Numbered from the stretch's first letter, positions 1 to 6,453 are shown. The stretch: 15,655 bases of DNA from CAKQOE01 sp051892195 (GCA_051892195.1 JBJFFZ010000061.1:1-15655), one strand, 5' to 3'. Notes: a model not told the origin generated them from the sequence alone. Made by a program: numbers and translations.

Positions 1-708
1 CTGACGGTAAGCACCCTTGGGGCCACGCTTCTCATTGATGTTGCAACTGCTGCTGCAGGCATCGGGCTGCTTTCGGCTGTAATGATTCCCCGTCAGCCTG
101 CTGCAGACAGAGGCGCTTCGGTATTTGAGGATATGAAGGAAGGGATTCGGTATACTGTTTCAGATAAGCTCATAGGAAAAGTTCTTACAGTCTACGGACT
201 GTTCATTTTCCTGTGCGTACCGGCAGGTTTTCTGTCCCAGCTCTTTGTGAGCCGTGTTTACGGAGAAACCTACTGGTATCTGACAGCAGTAGAATTAACC
301 GGATTTCTTGGAATGGTGGCCGGCGGGCTGCTTATGAGTGTATGGGGAGGCTTTAAGAGCCGCGCAGCAACCATGTCTTTCGGGCTTGCAGCCTTCGGTC
401 TGCTGGCTGTCGGCATGGGACTGTCAAGGCAGTTTGTTCTGTACCTGGCGCTGATGCTTCTTTATGGTGTGGCCATCACCATGGTTCAGACAGCCACCAC
501 CACACTGATTCAGGAAAAGGCGGAAATGTCCGTGCAGGGACGGGTGTTCGGACTTCTCGGCGCCATGTACTCCGGTTTTTTACCTGTGGGAATGGCTGTA
601 TTCGGTCCCCTGGCAGATGTGATCCCTCTGCGGTGGATCATGGTAGGCTCGGGAATCGGCCTGATGGTGCTTTCTTTATTTATCAGTATGGACAGGAAAA
701 TCCAGTGA
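1..708 (+). CDS. MFS transporter, C-terminal part (5' end outside window)
   Basis: The frame is open from base 1 without an initiator, so the gene starts upstream. The first ATG at 82 lies inside a membrane segment and is not the true start. About 235 residues remain, roughly the second half of a 12-helix major facilitator superfamily permease. At least five or six hydrophobic helices are visible, for example around LTVYGLFIFLCVPAGFL and LALMLLYGVAITMV. The stretch TTTLIQEKAEMSVQGRVFGL followed by a hydrophobic helix is typical of the MefA-like (MFS_3) drug or macrolide efflux subgroup. The protein acts in the cytoplasmic membrane and probably exports a small molecule by proton exchange; the substrate cannot be read from the sequence. 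It stops at TGA 706-708, with no clear terminator hairpin before the next promoter at 784. Confidence 0.85.
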   Translation: MTVSTLGATLLIDVATAAAGIGLLSAVMIPRQPAADRGASVFEDMKEGIRYTVSDKLIGKVLTVYGLFIFLCVPAGFLSQLFVSRVYGETYWYLTAVELTGFLGMVAGGLLMSVWGGFKSRAATMSFGLAAFGLLAVGMGLSRQFVLYLALMLLYGVAITMVQTATTTLIQEKAEMSVQGRVFGLLGAMYSGFLPVGMAVFGPLADVIPLRWIMVGSGIGLMVLSLFISMDRKIQ

Positions 709-783
709 CAGAATTTGAAGAGTAAGTAATCATGCGCTGAATGTCAATCGTCAAACTTGTAAATTAAATACATCATAATTCTT

Positions 784-812
784 TTGACTCATAAAAGCCC
801 TATAGATATAAT
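784..812 (+). promoter_or_regulatory. Sigma-A-type promoter of the Hpt gene
   Basis: TTGACT (784-789) and TATAAT (807-812) are separated by exactly 17 bases. Transcription would start near 819, about 30 bases before the Hpt start codon. This gives the Hpt gene its own promoter, independent of the upstream transporter. Confidence 0.75.
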
Positions 813-848
813 GTAAGTGATGCTTTACAAATTGAAGAGGAGAAGAGT

Positions 849-1220
849 ATGACGATTGAACAGTGCTACAAAAACCTGGGCGGAGATTATGCGCAGGCGG
901 AAAGACGCCTGATGAATAATAATCTGATTCATAGATTCGTTACAAAGTTTCTGGATGACAGCAGTTTTTCTGAATTGTGTTCTGCCATGAAGGAAGGGGA
1001 GAGAGAGGGTGCATTTCGCGCCGCACATACGCTGAAGGGTGTATGCGCAAACCTCAGCTTCAGCAGGCTTCTGTCATCTGTGTCGGAGTTGACAGAGCTG
1101 CTCAGGGCAGAAAATGAAACCATCCCCATGGATGCGGCAGGGATCTTTCAGCAGGTGGAGCAGGATTACGAGCTGACCGTCAATTGCATCAGAGAGTATC
1201 TGTCTGAGGCTTCACAATAA
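849..1220 (+). CDS. Hpt-domain histidine phosphotransfer protein (stand-alone)
   Basis: This 123-residue protein is a single Hpt domain, the usual size for a free-standing phosphotransfer protein. The phosphorylatable histidine is His60 in the motif AAHTLKGVCANLSF, the family signature HxLKGxxxxLG with Ser in place of the last Gly. The rest is predicted helical, as expected of the four-helix Hpt bundle, and there is no membrane segment, so it is cytoplasmic. It would shuttle phosphate between a hybrid histidine kinase and a response regulator, but neither partner is nearby. The start at 849 has a good AAGAGGAGAAG ribosome binding site and a promoter at 784-812. A terminator follows at 1315. 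It therefore appears to be a single-gene transcript. Confidence 0.85.
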   Translation: MTIEQCYKNLGGDYAQAERRLMNNNLIHRFVTKFLDDSSFSELCSAMKEGEREGAFRAAHTLKGVCANLSFSRLLSSVSELTELLRAENETIPMDAAGIFQQVEQDYELTVNCIREYLSEASQ

Positions 1221-1314
1221 TACATAATGACTGAAAAAGCTGCATTCGTTTCAGATGACCGGGTTCCTGAGGTCTTTGCCCGGTAATTCCTGTCTGAATA
1301 CAGAAAAAATTGCA

Positions 1315-1351
1315 AAGCGTGTCCTTCTGTGAAAGGGGGACACGCTTTTTT
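1315..1351 (+). terminator. Intrinsic terminator after the Hpt gene
   Basis: A 10-bp perfect stem, AAGCGTGTCC (1315-1324) with GGACACGCTT (1338-1347), is followed by a T run through 1351. It lies 95 bases after the Hpt stop codon. The arms are preceded by an A-rich stretch, so it might also work in the reverse direction. Confidence 0.85.
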
Positions 1352-1372
1352 CCTGCCTGAAAGCAGGTTTTT
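1352..1372 (+). terminator. Possible second short terminator in tandem
   Basis: CCTGC (1352-1356) and GCAGG (1363-1367) form a 5-bp stem with loop CTGAAA, followed by TTTTT. It starts immediately after the T tract of the stronger terminator and could act as a backup. The short stem makes this uncertain. Confidence 0.4.
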
Positions 1373-1392
1373 CACGGGTTTCAGGGAAAAAA

Positions 1393-1428
1393 CCTGCAGC
1401 GGCGGATGCCTGGCATCCGATATGCAGG
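1393..1428. other. Two-tier inverted repeat upstream of the EamA gene
   Basis: An outer inverted repeat, CCTGCA (1393-1398) and TGCAGG (1423-1428), encloses an inner perfect hairpin, CGGATGC (1403-1409) and GCATCCG (1413-1419), with loop CTG. No T tract follows, so it is not an ordinary terminator. It lies upstream of the weak promoter candidate at 1472-1500 and would be outside that transcript, so it could instead be a DNA site or the end of a read-through RNA. Nothing else is visible in the gap 1221-1539 apart from the terminators and promoter listed separately. Confidence 0.5.
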
Positions 1429-1471
1429 CTGAAGGGAACGCATAAAGTACAATCGTAATCCCCGCAGACAG

Positions 1472-1500
1472 TGGATTTTATTCCGGTGATTCTATATACT
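1472..1500 (+). promoter_or_regulatory. Weak promoter candidate for the EamA transporter
   Basis: TATACT (1495-1500) is a good -10 element. The -35 position 17 bases upstream reads TGGATT, matching TTGACA at only three of six bases. If used, transcription would begin near 1507, which supports ATG 1540 rather than ATG 1471 as the start codon. Confidence 0.35.
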
Positions 1501-1539
1501 CTGCTTAGCGAACGTGCAGGCGGGAGAAGGAAAAAGAGT

Positions 1540-2421
1540 ATGAGAAAGAGTTATATATATGCAATATCAACGGTATTGATCTGGGCAACCATGGCGGCTG
1601 TGGTTAAGAGCATGCTGTCTGACATTCCAAATCTGGAGGCATTGTCCGTCAGCAGCTTCCTTGCTTTTCTGTTTCTGCTGGCGGTCAACCTTAAGAAAGG
1701 TACCGTGAAGGAAATGAAAAATTTCTGTGTCAGGGATTACGGGATTATGGCCGGACTGGGATTTATCGGTCTGTTTTTGTACTCTGCTCTTTATTATTAC
1801 GGTCTTCAGCAGCTGACCTCTCAGGAAGCGTGTATTTTGAACTATCTGTGGCCCATGATGCTGGTGCTTTTCTCCTGTATCATTCTGAAGGAAAAACTGA
1901 CCCTGATCAAAGGGGCAGCCATGCTTTCTTCCTTTGCGGGAATTGTCATTCTTTCCGCCGGGGGCGGAAGGGCTGCTGATGGAAACACCGCTTTGGGGAT
2001 GATCAGCTGTATTACTGCTGCAGCCTGTTATGGATTGTTTTCCGTATTAAATAAAAAAGCAGATTACAACCAGAGTATTTTTATGATGATCGGTTGGCTG
2101 GTGGTGGCAGTCTGCTCCCTGGTGTCAGGCCTTATGACAGAAACCTGGGTTCCTGTAACGGGCGTCCGGTGGCTGGGAATCCTGTGGCTGGGCGTTGCTG
2201 CGGATGCAGTGGCATACCTGTGGTGGGCGCTGGCGCTGAAGGGCACGGAAAATACCGCCAAAATCGCAAATCTTGCGTATCTGACACCGTTTTTATCCCT
2301 TGTGGTGTCAGCAGTCTTTTTAAAGGAAAGAATGGAATTGAGAATGCTGATCGCCCTGGTATTTATTATGGGCGGCATTCTTCTGCAGAATCTGTTTGAA
2401 AACAGAAGAAAAACAGAATGA
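1540..2421 (+). CDS. EamA/DMT-family transporter
   Basis: This 293-residue protein has about ten hydrophobic segments and two EamA (DUF6) repeats, roughly residues 5-140 and 150-285, the standard size and layout of the drug/metabolite transporter superfamily. Typical motifs are the opening AISTVLIWATMAAVVK, the end of the first repeat (YYGLQQLTSQEACILNYLWP, then LKEKL), and the matching end of the second repeat (ALKGTENTAKIANLAYLTPF, then LKERM). It ends in a short basic tail. It would export or import a small metabolite such as an amino acid through the cytoplasmic membrane; the substrate is not predictable. An in-frame ATG exists at 1471, but 1540 is preferred: AGAAGG lies about 10 bases upstream, and the extra 23 residues do not resemble the family. 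It is monocistronic and converges on the thi operon. Confidence 0.88.
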   Translation: MRKSYIYAISTVLIWATMAAVVKSMLSDIPNLEALSVSSFLAFLFLLAVNLKKGTVKEMKNFCVRDYGIMAGLGFIGLFLYSALYYYGLQQLTSQEACILNYLWPMMLVLFSCIILKEKLTLIKGAAMLSSFAGIVILSAGGGRAADGNTALGMISCITAAACYGLFSVLNKKADYNQSIFMMIGWLVVAVCSLVSGLMTETWVPVTGVRWLGILWLGVAADAVAYLWWALALKGTENTAKIANLAYLTPFLSLVVSAVFLKERMELRMLIALVFIMGGILLQNLFENRRKTE

Positions 2422-2450
2422 AAATTCAAGGCAGAGTATGCTTAAATGAC

Positions 2451-2476
2451 GGGGATTCTGATCAGTCAGAATCCCC
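2451..2476. terminator. Hairpin between convergent EamA and thiF genes
   Basis: GGGGATTCTG (2451-2460) and CAGAATCCCC (2467-2476) form a perfect 10-bp stem with loop ATCAGT. It sits between the converging ends of the EamA gene and thiF, and the thiF stop codon (2464-2462) lies in the loop. Neither side has a proper T run (GCCTG on the + strand, GTCATTT on the - strand). It may terminate inefficiently in both directions or protect the 3' end of the mRNA. Confidence 0.5.
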
Positions 2477-3232
2477 GCCTGCTGAGGATGGTCTGCAGGC
2501 CCTGCAGATGGGGGATACGTTCGGAAAGCCTGCAGTGCGGCCTGTCATGGAAAGCCCGTCAAAGGTCAGGATCTTTCCTGTAAGAAGGCTTCCGGCTCCG
2601 GTGAAATATTTCAGTACCTCTGCGGCCTGGATGCTTCCTATGATTCCGCAGACAGGTCCCACAACCCCCACCTGGCTGCTCACAGGCACCGTGCCAGCCT
2701 CCGGAGCCTCCTCAAAAATGCACCGATAGCACGGACCCTGACCTGGAACATACGTCATAACCTGACCGTGCATTTCCACAATTTCCCCGTTGCAGAACGG
2801 TTTTTTCAGCTTTACACACAGATCGCTGATCAGAAATCTCGATTCAAAATTATCCACACAGATCACAATGAAATCATACGCAGCAAGCATCCGTTCCCCG
2901 TTGTCCTCCGTGATCATTTCTGCGTGGACCCTGAGATCCGTCTGGCTGTTCAGCTTTTTCAACTGAACCGCCGCCGATTCCGCTTTATTCATTCCCAGGT
3001 GGGCTTCCGGATGAAGGATCTGTCTGTGCAGATTGGAGATGCTTACGGTGTCCGCATCTGCGATTCCAATGGTTCCAATGCCTGCGCCGGTAAGGTACTG
3101 CAAAACAGGACTGCCCAGTCCTCCGGCGCCCGCCACCAGCACCTTTGCATTTTTCAGCTTTTTCTGACTGTCCGGTCCAAATCCCCGAAAAAGCATCTGG
3201 CGTTCATATCGTTCAAATTCACCATTTATCAT
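2462..3232 (-). CDS. thiF: ThiF-type adenylyltransferase (E1-like, HesA/MoeB/ThiF family)
   Basis: This 256-residue cytoplasmic enzyme would use ATP to adenylate the C-terminal glycine of ThiS, the first step in loading sulfur for thiazole synthesis. The nucleotide-binding loop GAGGLG is at 35-40. The adenylation motif DADTVSISNLHRQ starts at Asp59 or Asp61 and includes Arg70, and the Mg-binding Asp is Asp127 in CVDNFESR. Two CxxC pairs, CYRC (168-171) and CRAC (243-246), form the usual structural zinc site. The stretch before GVVGP reads VPVSSQ, where many family members have a cysteine. It is the last gene of the thi operon, 6 bases after the TenI-like gene. The HesA/MoeB family also includes molybdopterin enzymes, but the neighbours make ThiF by far the best call. 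Confidence 0.9.
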   Translation of the reverse strand: MINGEFERYERQMLFRGFGPDSQKKLKNAKVLVAGAGGLGSPVLQYLTGAGIGTIGIADADTVSISNLHRQILHPEAHLGMNKAESAAVQLKKLNSQTDLRVHAEMITEDNGERMLAAYDFIVICVDNFESRFLISDLCVKLKKPFCNGEIVEMHGQVMTYVPGQGPCYRCIFEEAPEAGTVPVSSQVGVVGPVCGIIGSIQAAEVLKYFTGAGSLLTGKILTFDGLSMTGRTAGFPNVSPICRACRPSSAGGDSD

Positions 3233-3238
3233 TATTAT

Positions 3239-3949
3239 CTATGGTTCCTTTCTGGCATATTCCTCCTGCAATAAGATCTGCTGTCCCGGTTTGCGGCTGC
3301 TGAAATATTCGGACATCATGCAGACTCCTGCCGCACCTGCGGCAAAACAGGCGTCCATATTCTCCGGGTGGATTCCTCCCAGGGCAAATACCGGAATGGA
3401 AACGGCGGTGCAGACCTCCCGAAGGTATGCAAGTCCCCGGGGCGGGAGCCCCTGCTTGCATGCCGTGGGGAAAATATGACTGGCAGTGATATAGGATGCT
3501 CCAAGCTTCTGGGCCAAAACGGCCTCTTCCAGAGTATGAGTGGACACACCGAGAAACGCAAAGGCAGCAGGGGAGCTGAGCCCTTCCTTTTCTTTTCTCT
3601 TTAACTTCAGAAAATCCGGCATGCTCAGATGCAGCGGCAAAGACGGGGGAAAAGCAGCCGCCACCTCTGAAAATCCATGAAGAATCAAAGGCAGGTGCTT
3701 TTGCCTGCACAAATCGGATGCAGCCTGCGCAAGCTCTCTGTACTGCTGTACGGACAGATCCTTTTCCCGCAGGATCACAGCATCTGCCAGATGAAGATCC
3801 CCGATCAGTGAAAGACGCTGCAGTATCTGACTGCGGACCCTGTCCGTATAATCCGCCGTTCCTGTCAGAAGCTGTCTGCTGGTGATACAGATTTTTATCC
3901 TTCCGTCAGGCGCGCGGAAGCCGCCGTCCGCTGCATCATACGTAAACAT
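3239..3949 (-). CDS. tenI: TenI/ThiE-family protein, probably thiazole tautomerase rather than thiamine phosphate synthase
   Basis: This 236-residue protein has the TIM-barrel pattern of the ThiE/TenI family: LREKD (60-64), GVSTHTLEEA with His138, ASHIFPTACKQGLPPRGL (156-173), and FALGGI (188-193). True thiamine phosphate synthases carry an ND pair after the third strand and a GVHLGQ-D motif that bind Mg and pyrophosphate. Here these positions read LHG (90-92) and LPLHLSMPDF, so the Mg/pyrophosphate site seems lost. The pattern resembles Bacillus TenI, whose catalytic His in SVHSLEEA aligns with His138 and which aromatises the ThiG product. Its location inside a thiazole-only operon fits that role. 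The start overlaps the end of thiH by 14 bases, suggesting translational coupling. Automatic annotation would probably say ThiE; that alternative remains possible. Confidence 0.8.
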   Translation of the reverse strand: MFTYDAADGGFRAPDGRIKICITSRQLLTGTADYTDRVRSQILQRLSLIGDLHLADAVILREKDLSVQQYRELAQAASDLCRQKHLPLILHGFSEVAAAFPPSLPLHLSMPDFLKLKRKEKEGLSSPAAFAFLGVSTHTLEEAVLAQKLGASYITASHIFPTACKQGLPPRGLAYLREVCTAVSIPVFALGGIHPENMDACFAAGAAGVCMMSEYFSSRKPGQQILLQEEYARKEP

Positions 3950-5189
3950 AGTCGTTTAACACCGGCTGAAGGCCTTCCTTTGTGATATCGTGGTACATTT
4001 CATCAAAGCTTCTGGAATCGGATATTTCAAACTGCTCATCTCCTGCATCTTCCGATTCCTTTCCCTGATATTTATCCTCGTGATCTCCGATACCGGTGGA
4101 AACACCTGCAGAAACCTTTGTGGCCGCAATCTTTACGATGCCGTCCCGGAAATGCTTCTGTTCTCTGGAAGAAACTGTAATGCCTGCAAAGGGAAGGAAA
4201 ATGCGGTAGGCGCAGAGAATCTGGCACAGCTCCTTTTCGCGGACATCCTGCGGCGTGATCCGGTCGTTGTTGATAATGGGCCGGAGGCGGGGACAGGACA
4301 GGGAAAACTCTGCATGAGGGTATTTTCTCTGAAGGTAGTAGACATGCAGGGCAGTGGCCAGTGCGTCCTTTCGAAAGTCGGAAAGACCGAGCAGGGCGGA
4401 AAAGCCTACCCCCCGCATGCCGCCCATCAGTGCCCGCTCCTGGGCATCAAAGCGGTACGGGAACACGCGCTTGTGTCCCATCAGATGAAGCGTCTCATAT
4501 TTTGAAGCATCATAGGTCTCCTGAAAAACAGTGATGTAGTCTGCGCCGCACTGGTGAAGATACCGGTACTCGCTGCTGTTTACGGGGTAAATCTCAAGGC
4601 CCACATTTTTAAAATACCGGGAAGCAAGCCTGCACGCTTCTCCGATGTATTCCACGCTGCTCATGGAGCGGCTTTCTCCGGTGAGCATGAGGATTTCTTC
4701 AATTCCGGAATCTGCAATGACCTTCATTTCCTTTTCGATTTCTTCCGTGGTCAGCTTTTTTCGCCGGATATCGTTATAGCAGTTGAAGCCGCAGTAGATG
4801 CAGTAATTTTCACAGTAGTTGGCAATGTACAGGGGAGTAAAAATATATACGGTATTGCCGAAATGCCTGCTGGTGAGGGCTTTTGCCTTTGCCGCCATCT
4901 GCTCCAGCAGCGGAGCTGCTGCAGGAGAAAGCAGTGCCTTCAGGTCTTCTACGGTACAGCGGTCCGATTCCAGAGCCCGGATGACATCCTCCGTGGTGCA
5001 GGCGTTGTAATCATAGTGTTCCATTTCATACAGAACCTTTTCCATAATGTCAGACTGGATCTGTTCCATTCCATTCACGTATTCCATATGATTGCTGCGG
5101 CTTGCAGGATCCTGCTCCAGGCGGTGTTTTTTTGCCAGGGCCCCGGCGCTCAGCCTGTGGGAGTCCACGAAAAACTGGTTTTCACTCAT
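3936..5189 (-). CDS. thiH: ThiH, 2-iminoacetate synthase (radical SAM tyrosine lyase)
   Basis: This 417-residue radical SAM enzyme cleaves tyrosine into p-cresol and 2-iminoacetate (dehydroglycine), which ThiG uses to build the thiazole ring. The [4Fe-4S] cluster motif CENYCIYC (Cys126, Cys130, Cys133) is followed by GFNC, as in ThiH. MLTGESR, a few dozen residues later, fits the SAM-binding GE motif, and the C-terminal region belongs to the BATS domain. The length fits the family, although a glutamate- and aspartate-rich insertion (DHEDKYQGKESEDAGDEQFE) lies near the C terminus. An AGAGGTG ribosome binding site precedes the ATG, and the gap to thiG is 13 bases. Use of ThiH rather than glycine oxidase ThiO fits an anaerobe, since the enzyme is oxygen sensitive. 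Confidence 0.95.
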   Translation of the reverse strand: MSENQFFVDSHRLSAGALAKKHRLEQDPASRSNHMEYVNGMEQIQSDIMEKVLYEMEHYDYNACTTEDVIRALESDRCTVEDLKALLSPAAAPLLEQMAAKAKALTSRHFGNTVYIFTPLYIANYCENYCIYCGFNCYNDIRRKKLTTEEIEKEMKVIADSGIEEILMLTGESRSMSSVEYIGEACRLASRYFKNVGLEIYPVNSSEYRYLHQCGADYITVFQETYDASKYETLHLMGHKRVFPYRFDAQERALMGGMRGVGFSALLGLSDFRKDALATALHVYYLQRKYPHAEFSLSCPRLRPIINNDRITPQDVREKELCQILCAYRIFLPFAGITVSSREQKHFRDGIVKIAATKVSAGVSTGIGDHEDKYQGKESEDAGDEQFEISDSRSFDEMYHDITKEGLQPVLNDYVYV

Positions 5190-5202
5190 TGCGGTTCACC
5201 TC

Positions 5203-5976
5203 TCAGTCCCGAAGAAAGCCTGTCAGCGGATCGGAGGCAGAGGCGCCCCGCTCCAGCACCCTGCCCAGACCTGCAAGGTACGCTGCCCGTCCTGCTTCAA
5301 TGGCCTGCCGGAAGGCGCCGGCCATGGCCGGAATGTCTCTCGCTGTTGCAATGGCTGTGTTTGACATGATGGCAGCGGCTCCCATTTCCATGGCCTCGCA
5401 TGCCTGGGACGGCCGACCGATGCCTGCGTCCACGATAATCGGCAGATCGATTTCGTCGATGAGAATCTGGATGAAATCCCTGGTTGCAAGCCCTTTGTTG
5501 GAGCCGATGGGGGATGCCAGGGGCATAACGGCCGCGGCCCCTGCCCGCTGCAGCTGACGGGCTACATTGAGGTCCGGGTACATGTAGGGCAGCACCACAA
5601 AGCCTTCGTCGGCCAGAATCTGCGTGGCCCGGACGGTTTCGTGGTTCTCCGGAAGGAGATATTTGCTGTCCTGCATGATTTCCACCTTTACAAAGTCACC
5701 GCACCCAAGCTCCCGGGCCATGCGGGCGATGCGCACCGCCTCGTCTGCATTTCTTGCGCCGGAGGTGTTGGGCAGCAGGGTCACATGGTCAGGAATGTAA
5801 TCAAGAATGTTTTCTGTATCTTTTGTATTGGTCCGGCGCACAGCCAGGGTAATGATCTCAGCTCCTGCGTTTTCCACAGCCGCTTTGATCAGCTCCATGG
5901 AGTACTTGCCGGAGCCGAGAATGAACCGGGAGGAAAAGGTTTTTCCTCCCAGAGTAAAAGTGTCTTTATTTTCCAT
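5203..5976 (-). CDS. thiG: ThiG, thiazole synthase
   Basis: This 257-residue TIM-barrel enzyme condenses 1-deoxy-D-xylulose 5-phosphate, dehydroglycine and sulfur from ThiS thiocarboxylate into the thiazole phosphate of thiamine. The Schiff-base lysine is Lys97 in GDFVKVEI. Family motifs are clear: FILGSGKYS near the N terminus, LPNTSGARNADEAV, MPLASPIGSNKGL, and the phosphate-binding GIGRPSQACEAMEMGAAAIM with SNTAIATARD. The length equals the usual 255-260 residues. It is the second gene of the operon, 76 bases after thiS with a GC-rich hairpin between, and 13 bases before thiH. The ribosome binding site AGAGGT is moderate. Confidence 0.96.
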   Translation of the reverse strand: MENKDTFTLGGKTFSSRFILGSGKYSMELIKAAVENAGAEIITLAVRRTNTKDTENILDYIPDHVTLLPNTSGARNADEAVRIARMARELGCGDFVKVEIMQDSKYLLPENHETVRATQILADEGFVVLPYMYPDLNVARQLQRAGAAAVMPLASPIGSNKGLATRDFIQILIDEIDLPIIVDAGIGRPSQACEAMEMGAAAIMSNTAIATARDIPAMAGAFRQAIEAGRAAYLAGLGRVLERGASASDPLTGFLRD

Positions 5977-6006
5977 ATGGGGTACCTCTGATCCCTGTAT
6001 TCGGGT

Positions 6007-6026
6007 ATGCGCGCAGGGGCGCGCGT
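6007..6026 (-). other. Intercistronic hairpin between thiS and thiG
   Basis: GCGCGC (6009-6014) and GCGCGC (6019-6024) enclose a 4-base loop. One A-T and one G-T pair extend the stem to 8 bp. It lies wholly between the thiS stop and the thiG start in the operon mRNA, without a T run. It could mark RNA processing, stabilise the thiS 3' end or attenuate ribosome or polymerase passage; none of these is shown by the sequence alone. Confidence 0.6.
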
Positions 6027-6052
6027 GTTAACGGATTCTGTATTCGAAGATC

Positions 6053-6247
6053 TCAGCCTCCGCCTACAAAGCTTACGATTTCCACCACATCATTGTCTTT
6101 TAGAACGAATGATTCGTAGGTGCTCTTTGGAATGATTTCTTCATTTACTTCCACTGCGATTCTTGCGGGATGATAGTTGTGCTCCCTTAAAAAATCCTTC
6201 AGTGAAATCTCCGAATAATCAAAAAATTCTCCATTGACTCTGATCAT
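6053..6247 (-). CDS. thiS: ThiS, sulfur carrier protein
   Basis: This 64-residue ubiquitin-like protein carries the thiazole sulfur as a C-terminal thiocarboxylate. It ends in SFVGGG, the same kind of ending as Bacillus ThiS, so the terminal diglycine needed for ThiF adenylation is intact. Other family features are the N-terminal IRVNGE strand, the central ARIAVEVNEEIIPK, and LKDNDVVEIVSFVGGG at the end. The length is typical. The start has a GGGAGG ribosome binding site about 9 bases upstream. It is the first gene of the operon, about 170 bases downstream of the promoter. Confidence 0.95.
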   Translation of the reverse strand: MIRVNGEFFDYSEISLKDFLREHNYHPARIAVEVNEEIIPKSTYESFVLKDNDVVEIVSFVGGG

Positions 6248-6418
6248 GACGCACGCCTCCCTTCCTGAATGAATAGAAGCGCCTGCATCTGCCCGGCAGA
6301 TGCTGATCAGAACAACAGAGAATCGGATCTTCTGGTGTTATGATTTTTTTACACGATGAAAAGTGGTGCCCCCGGTCCACCGTGACCGGGCAGCCTGCTT
6401 CGCTGCAAGCTGCCCTAT
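6248..6418 (-). ncRNA. Structured 5' leader of the thi operon, class not recognised
   Basis: From the start site predicted by the promoter at 6453-6425, the mRNA has about 170 untranslated bases. Hairpin I is an 11-bp stem (6415-6405 with 6398-6388, loop AGCGAA). Hairpin II is a 7-bp stem (6390-6384 with 6377-6371) that shares three bases (6388-6390) with hairpin I, so the two compete at the junction. A weaker GTGG...CCAC pairing (6380-6377 with 6366-6363) is followed by TTTT (6362-6359) and would compete with hairpin II. Hairpin III is 8 bp (6303-6296 with 6292-6285). I searched for the TPP riboswitch signatures CTGAGA and CTGGATAATGCCAGCG and found neither. Whether the leader regulates anything is inference. 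Confidence 0.45.
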
Positions 6419-6424
6419 CTTTCA

Positions 6425-6453
6425 AGTATAATCCTGCAGAGGGTCATTTTCAA
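6425..6453 (-). promoter_or_regulatory. Promoter of the thiSGH-tenI-thiF operon
   Basis: On the minus strand, TTGAAA (6453-6448) and TATACT (6430-6425) are 17 bases apart. Both match the sigma-A consensus at five of six positions. Transcription would start near 6418, just before hairpin I of the leader. Confidence 0.75.

Noticed and set aside
1471..1539. Upstream start extending the EamA protein by 23 residues
   Set aside because: No good ribosome binding site precedes it, it overlaps the promoter candidate, and the extra residues do not resemble the family N terminus.
5185..5215. CTGAGA on the minus strand at the thiG-thiH junction, a possible TPP riboswitch core
   Set aside because: It is formed by the thiG stop codon and the thiH ribosome binding site. 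The rest of the TPP aptamer is absent and there is no room for it.
4554..5369. 271-residue plus-strand frame opposite thiH and thiG
   Set aside because: It spans the junction of two well-supported genes on the other strand and its translation shows no domain pattern.
6248..6418. Mini-ykkC (guanidine-II) motif, because hairpin II has ACGG in its loop
   Set aside because: The loop is six bases and not a closed ACGR tetraloop. The partner hairpin lacks ACGR, and the downstream genes are unrelated to guanidine.
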